Source: CAZYMF01 sp964648215
GTDB taxonomy: Bacteria; Desulfobacterota; Binatia; HRBIN30; JACQVA1
NCBI GenBank assembly: GCA_964648215.1
Contig: CAZYMF010000110.1
Span: forward strand, 1 to 15,590
Direction of reading: 5' to 3'
Length of the DNA stretch: 15,590 nucleotides
The notes under the pieces: generated by a model
Database searches by the model: none
What the model saw: the letters and a program-made list of their open reading frames with translations, nothing else
What the model was told of the DNA's origin: nothing
Part shown: one piece after another, positions 12,511 through 15,590 of the stretch
How positions within the stretch are numbered: position 1 is the stretch's first letter
Layout of the letters: each line of letters starts with the position of its first letter
Program-made: the position numbers and the translations under genes

Positions 12511-12640
12511 CTATCGGCCCGCGCCGGCGCGCAGCGCGTTGAGGATGCCGGAGGTGTCGCTGTCGTTGAGGATACCCACGTGAGTGGTGGCGAAGCCGTA
12601 CACCTTGGTTGCCGCCTCGGCATTTGCTGTGGCCGGCGCT
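12511..12640 (-). pseudogene. Possible C-terminal relic of an alpha/beta hydrolase gene
   Basis: The minus strand before the stop at 12511-12513 encodes AEAATKVYGFATTHVGILND, then SDTSGILNALRAGAGR. The THVGILND pattern followed by a short amphipathic helix resembles the C-terminal catalytic-histidine region of secreted lipase/esterase-like alpha/beta hydrolases. Upstream in the same frame the sequence stops looking like a protein and runs into the divergent acidic-protein gene, so the rest of the gene would be missing. The left limit near 12640 is a guess. Chance open frame is the alternative. Confidence 0.3.
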
Positions 12641-12784
12641 CGTCCTGCACGCGACCCTGACGGTACTACCGACGCGGGTACCGTTCGACCAACATCAACC
12701 AGGGAGGTGACGGGATCGCCCGCAGCCAGAGCAGGGCAAGGGACCGTGGCGCGCTGCGAGATTGTGGAGTATCTTGACGCGGCT

Positions 12785-12790
12785 GGAGGA
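12785..12790 (+). promoter_or_regulatory. Shine-Dalgarno of the acidic exported protein
   Basis: GGAGGA lies six bases before ATG 12797. It separates the real start from a longer open frame that begins at 12584. Confidence 0.75.
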
Positions 12791-12796
12791 AGAACC

Positions 12797-13075
12797 ATGA
12801 AAGTACTCTCCCTCGTGTTGTTGGCAGCGCTGGCGGCCGGACCAGTTGCCCTCGCGCCAGAGTCCGCCCTCGCGCAAGCGGCCGGTGGAGCGGAGGTCGA
12901 GCAGCAGGCGCCGGTCGAAGAGGGAATGGAGCTTCCCGATTCGCCTACTGCCGACGAGGCTCAGGGCAACGCCGAAGCGCAGATGCCTGCGGTCGAGCAG
13001 GACGATTCATCGGAGGTCGACGAACCTGCGGTTGAAGACGACGCCCCGGTGGACCAACCCGCCGTCGAGCCCTGA
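12797..13075 (+). CDS. Small, very acidic exported protein of unknown function
   Basis: A 92-residue protein. Residues 1-26 are a clear signal peptide (MKVLSLVLLAALAAGPVALA, with likely cleavage after ALA at about 26). The mature part, about 66 residues, has almost no basic residues and is rich in Asp, Glu, Pro, Ala, Gln and Val, with a loose recurring theme of the type PAVEQDD, EPAVEDDAP, QPAVEP. It has no predicted structure or cysteine and is probably intrinsically disordered in the periplasm or outside the cell. Such proteins can bind cations or act as flexible linkers, but no function can be assigned. The start is supported by GGAGGA. A perfect hairpin follows 8 bases after the stop, suggesting a single-gene transcript. 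Confidence 0.72.
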   Translation: MKVLSLVLLAALAAGPVALAPESALAQAAGGAEVEQQAPVEEGMELPDSPTADEAQGNAEAQMPAVEQDDSSEVDEPAVEDDAPVDQPAVEP

Positions 13076-13083
13076 ATCTCGAC

Positions 13084-13105
13084 CGGGTGAGTGGTGGCTC
13101 ACCCG
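13084..13105 (+). terminator. Hairpin after the acidic-protein gene
   Basis: CGGGTGAG (13084-13091) and CTCACCCG (13098-13105) make a perfect 8-bp stem with a 6-base loop TGGTGG, starting 8 bases after the stop. There is no T-run immediately after it. A second inverted pair, GGCGATA (13131-13137) and TATCGCC (13152-13158), follows and leads into a T-richer stretch near 13167-13172, so termination may be spread over both. Confidence 0.45.
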
Positions 13106-13197
13106 AAGACTGCAATATGGGCTAGACGTCGGCGATAGCCGGTCTTGCCTTTATCGCCTGTCGGGCTTGTTTCGGAGGCGACGGCGAAGACCGCCAG

Positions 13198-13512
13198 ATG
13201 CTCACGCGGATGATGTACAATGCCGTGCCCGACGCGCTGAGCAAGAACTTCAGGATCGTCGACAAGGCTGGGTCGACCGTGCTTCGTGTGCGTGTCGCTC
13301 TCACCGAGGCGCAGGGAGCCAAGGTGGCGCTCAACGCGGTCACCGCGGTCATTCCGCAGCTCCGCGTGCTGGCAACCCTCGGGGGTCTCGCCGGAGACAC
13401 GGCCAAGCTGGTGGACGGAGCCAGCGCCGCGGCCGAACTGGTGGACTCCGTCACCGGGGTGCGGCTGGCGGCCGCGGTGGATCGCGAGACCGGCACCAAG
13501 GGAATCACCCGC
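13198..13512 (+). pseudogene. DUF3313 protein, 5'-truncated and cut by the assembly gap
   Basis: The frame encodes 105 residues up to the Ns. MMYNAVPDALSKNFRIVDKAG, STVLRVRVALTEAQGAKVAL and ELVDSVTGVRLAAAVDRETGTKG match the second half of DUF3313 proteins, which are normally outer-envelope lipoproteins of about 200 residues or more. The usual signal peptide, lipobox and N-terminal half are absent. The frame has a TAG at 13123-13125, and no ATG, GTG or TTG lies between it and ATG 13198. No ribosome binding site is properly spaced; GGAGG at 13174-13178 is too far. Similarity seems to begin near 13180 (GEDRQ). Either the 5' part was deleted or moved, or the gene makes an unusual short cytosolic form. 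The 3' end is hidden by the gap. Confidence 0.6.
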
Positions 13513-13612
13513 NNNNNNNNNNNNNNNNNNNNNNNNNNNNNNNNNNNNNNNNNNNNNNNNNNNNNNNNNNNNNNNNNNNNNNNNNNNNNNNNNNNNNNNN
13601 NNNNNNNNNNNN
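13513..13612. other. Assembly gap of 100 Ns
   Basis: Exactly 100 undefined bases. This is the conventional size for a scaffold gap of unknown length, so the true distance, and any gene between the DUF3313 fragment and the radical SAM gene, cannot be read. Confidence 0.98.
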
Positions 13613-13704
13613 GTCCAGGATGTGGGGGTGCTGGCGGGGGCGTCCTCGGGGCGAGTGTGCTCGGCGAGCTTCATGCCGACGGAAGCGGCATCATCGCCCA
13701 TCAT
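13613..13704 (-). CDS. Possible start of a small gene downstream of the radical SAM gene (partial)
   Basis: On the minus strand an open frame begins at ATG 13704 (alternatives 13701 and 13674), 33 bases after the radical SAM stop, and runs into the N gap after about 30 codons (MMGDDAASVGMKLAEHTRPE, then DAPASTPTSW). No strong ribosome binding site is seen and the sequence is not recognised. It could be the next gene of the same operon or simply non-coding sequence. Confidence 0.2.
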
Positions 13705-13737
13705 CTCGCCACAAGACTCCGGAAGGAAGGGCGGGGA

Positions 13738-15492
13738 TCAGGCGGCGCGGGCCTTGGCCCTGGCCATCACTTCCCGCGCCGCGTCCGAGGTCTGGTACAG
13801 CTCGAGATCCTCGTCGCCGAGGCGGCCGACCGGAGCGATGGCGAGGTCGGTGTACGATCGGCTCGCCGGGTCCCGCCGCAGGCGGCGTCGCAGGCGCTCG
13901 ATGCGCCAGTAGAGCAGGAGGGCCGGGACGTACGTCGCCAATGTCTCGCCAATCCGGCGCGCGGCGAACGCGGCCAGAGGCTCGCGGGCAAAGCCCGGCC
14001 GACGCTGACTGCGGCTCTTGCGGCGGAAGAGGCCGCCCTGGAGCGGATGGACGTGCTCGTGGACGGCACTGGCGTAGAAGTAGGTGACCGCCTCGGCGAC
14101 GCGCCGCCCGCTACTTCCTAGGGCCAGCGCTCGTTTGAGCAGCGTCTCGATGTGCGCCGGCGAGTAGTAGAGGCGCCAGGCGCGATGATAGACGGCGAGC
14201 CATTGCTCGGCGGTCATCAACGCATGGGCGGTGATCACGTGCTCGCTATCGTAGTTGTTCATGTCCGGATCGAGGGCCACGCCCTCGTGGACGAGGGTCT
14301 GGTGGTCCTTGGAGCCGGGCAGGGGGGTTAGAATGAAGAACTCGAGCATGTCGATCGGCAGCTCGCGCTGGATGATGGCGATGTCGCGCTCGATGCTCTC
14401 CGGCGTGTCGTGCGGGAAGCCGAGGATGTACCCGGCGACGGTGAGCACGCGTGCGTTGCGCCAGGCTTGCAGCATGGCGCGGTACTCGGTGATGTGGTTC
14501 TGGCCCTTCGACGCCTCCTGCAGGTTGGCCGGGTTGATGTTCTCCAGGCCGATGAAGACCTTGGTGCACCCGGCCCGCGCCGCCTTCTCCACGAAGTGCG
14601 GGATCTTGTGGCAGAGCGTGTCGACCTGCATGTTGAGGTGGATCCGGAACCCGTGCTCCTCGCGCAGCGCGATGATGCGGTCCAGGATCGGCTCCCAGTT
14701 CTTGTTGCGGGCGAAATCGTCGTCGGTGATGAAGTAGCTGCGCACGCCCTGGGCGGCGTGGACGCGGATGACCTGCTCGACGTCGTCGGCCGTGCGGTAG
14801 CGCGACTTCCGCCCTTGGACGTTGATGATGGTGCAGAAGCTGCAGCTGAACGGGCAGCCGCGTCCGGCGTCGAAGCTGCCGATGTTGCCCATGTAGGAAC
14901 GGATGTGGCGCGCCGGCAGCACCGGCAGCGGCTGTGCCTCCAGCCCCGGCAGATCGCTCATGAAGTTGTACAGGGGAGCGAGGCGCCGCTCGGAGGCCGC
15001 CTGCAGCAGCCCGTCCATCCGACCCTCGGCCTCTCCGGCGAAGAGGCAGATGCCCAACGCCTGCGCTTCGCGCAGGTCGGCGGGCAACTCGGGCAGCATC
15101 GCCAGGCAGCCGCTGACGTGAAAGCCGCCGATGGCGACCTGGATGCCGGCGCGACGCAGTTGTCGGGCGATGTCGACCGCGCGCGGAAACTGGTTCGTTT
15201 GCACTCCGACGAGGCAGACCAGCCCGTGGAGCCCGTTGCGCTTGAAGCGACGAATGATGCGCCGCAGAGGCAGCACGCAGGTGGTCTCATCGCGCACGCC
15301 GACCTCGATGCGCACGTCGTCCCCGAGCACCTGCCGCTGCTGCGCGTCCTGCGCCAGGCCGTACAGGCTCGCCAGCGAGTTGGCGGGAACACTCCCGCGC
15401 CACCACTGGATGACGTACCCGTCGTCGTCGTAGTGAGAGGGCTTCAGCAGCTCGAGCAGGAACGTCTTGGTCTTGTCGTTGACACGTGGCAT
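13738..15492 (-). CDS. B12-binding-domain radical SAM protein
   Basis: A 584-residue protein. Residues 1-180 form a Rossmann-like N-terminal domain of the B12-binding type (PSHYDDDGYVIQWWRGSVPA, then a strand-helix pattern and GGFHVSG at 122-128). The canonical DxHxxG cobalt-ligand motif is not visible, so cobalamin may bind base-off without that histidine, or not at all. The radical SAM core has CPFSCSFC (213-220) with the three iron-sulfur cysteines C213, C217 and C220, followed by FITDDDFARNKNW, VFIGLENINPANL, and GYILGFPHDTPESIERDI. Such enzymes methylate or rearrange unactivated carbon; the substrate is unknown. A C-terminal extension of about 150 residues is basic and partly helical. 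ATG 15492 follows GGGAGGAG and aligns with the family start; ATG 15519 would add nine residues and also has GGAG upstream. Confidence 0.9.
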   Translation of the reverse strand: MPRVNDKTKTFLLELLKPSHYDDDGYVIQWWRGSVPANSLASLYGLAQDAQQRQVLGDDVRIEVGVRDETTCVLPLRRIIRRFKRNGLHGLVCLVGVQTNQFPRAVDIARQLRRAGIQVAIGGFHVSGCLAMLPELPADLREAQALGICLFAGEAEGRMDGLLQAASERRLAPLYNFMSDLPGLEAQPLPVLPARHIRSYMGNIGSFDAGRGCPFSCSFCTIINVQGRKSRYRTADDVEQVIRVHAAQGVRSYFITDDDFARNKNWEPILDRIIALREEHGFRIHLNMQVDTLCHKIPHFVEKAARAGCTKVFIGLENINPANLQEASKGQNHITEYRAMLQAWRNARVLTVAGYILGFPHDTPESIERDIAIIQRELPIDMLEFFILTPLPGSKDHQTLVHEGVALDPDMNNYDSEHVITAHALMTAEQWLAVYHRAWRLYYSPAHIETLLKRALALGSSGRRVAEAVTYFYASAVHEHVHPLQGGLFRRKSRSQRRPGFAREPLAAFAARRIGETLATYVPALLLYWRIERLRRRLRRDPASRSYTDLAIAPVGRLGDEDLELYQTSDAAREVMARAKARAA

Positions 15493-15590
15493 CACTCCTC
15501 CCGACTGGTCGACGGCCATAGCGTCTCCATCTCCGGATCATCCCGGTTCAGCGATACGCCATCGGTCCATCTCCAGCGGCGGCGCATTGA

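Larger units (their letters stand above)
12308..12796. other. 489-base region without a confirmed gene
   Basis: This gap separates the divergent hydrolase and acidic-protein genes. It contains a perfect 12-base tandem duplication, a candidate hydrolase-gene relic on the minus strand, and an inverted pair ACGGTAC (12660-12666) / GTACCGT (12678-12684) with an 11-base spacer that could be an operator or hairpin. The last 30 bases hold the ribosome binding site of the acidic protein. No convincing sigma-70 promoter was recognised. Confidence 0.5.

Noticed and set aside
12846..14121. Plus-strand open frames that run through the N gap into the radical SAM region.
   Set aside because: They are artefacts of translating Ns as X; after the gap they are antisense to a well-supported radical SAM gene.
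15493..15590. C-terminal end of an upstream minus-strand gene, possibly coupled by a TGATG overlap to the radical SAM start.
   Set aside because: All three minus frames are open for a short distance from the edge (for example NAPPLEMDRWRIAEPG then stop at 15540-15538), and nothing in 30 codons allows a choice.

Overview
The window looks like chromosomal DNA from a high-GC, Gram-negative bacterium. The evidence is very strong G/C use at third codon positions, exported lipoproteins and envelope proteins, a lysophospholipid acyltransferase, a UPF0314/DUF2585 membrane protein and a B12-type radical SAM protein. A deltaproteobacterial or Binatota-like lineage would fit, but this is inference because there is no rRNA or other phylogenetic marker. 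A run of exactly 100 Ns (13513-13612) shows that this is a scaffolded draft or metagenome assembly, so the order of sequence across it rests on scaffolding.

Layout. 1-687 (-): N-terminal part of a biotin carboxylase that runs off the left edge. 826-1972 (+): a glutathione S-transferase followed by a thioredoxin-type glutathione peroxidase, an oxidative/electrophile defence pair. 2116-6303: a HupE/UreJ-like membrane protein (-) divergent from a DUF3604 lipoprotein and an overlapping membrane-anchored parvulin-like protein (+), read here as one envelope module. 6339-7341 (-): a YjbR/MmcQ protein and a VOC (PhnB-like) protein, each bracketed by copies of one intergenic repeat. 7459-9046 (-): an ECF sigma factor whose gene overlaps that of a two-cupin protein, probably its regulator or sensor. 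9237-9833 (-): DUF2585 membrane protein. 10018-10977 (+): lysophospholipid acyltransferase. 11180-12307 (-): alpha/beta hydrolase. 12308-12796: mostly non-coding, with a possible hydrolase relic. 12797-13075 (+): a small, very acidic exported protein. 13198-13512 (+): a DUF3313 protein truncated at its 5' end and cut by the N gap. 13738-15492 (-): a B12-binding-domain radical SAM protein.

The most unusual property is the intergenic DNA. Almost every gap from 1973 to 11179 holds short iterated words, often with a nearby inverted copy: GTTAGGTTGTT, CAAGGTGCAAG, GTCGATA, GCGGTTACGCGGTTAGGG and ACGGATTGAACGGATT. Several begin within a few bases of stop codons and one supplies a stop codon. They look like several families of small dispersed structured repeats, with possible roles as terminators, mRNA 3' ends or non-autonomous mobile elements. 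The other points worth following are the HupE / DUF3604 / parvulin module and the ECF sigma factor coupled to a bicupin with no zinc-type anti-sigma motif. No complete mobile element, CRISPR array, tRNA or rRNA was seen.
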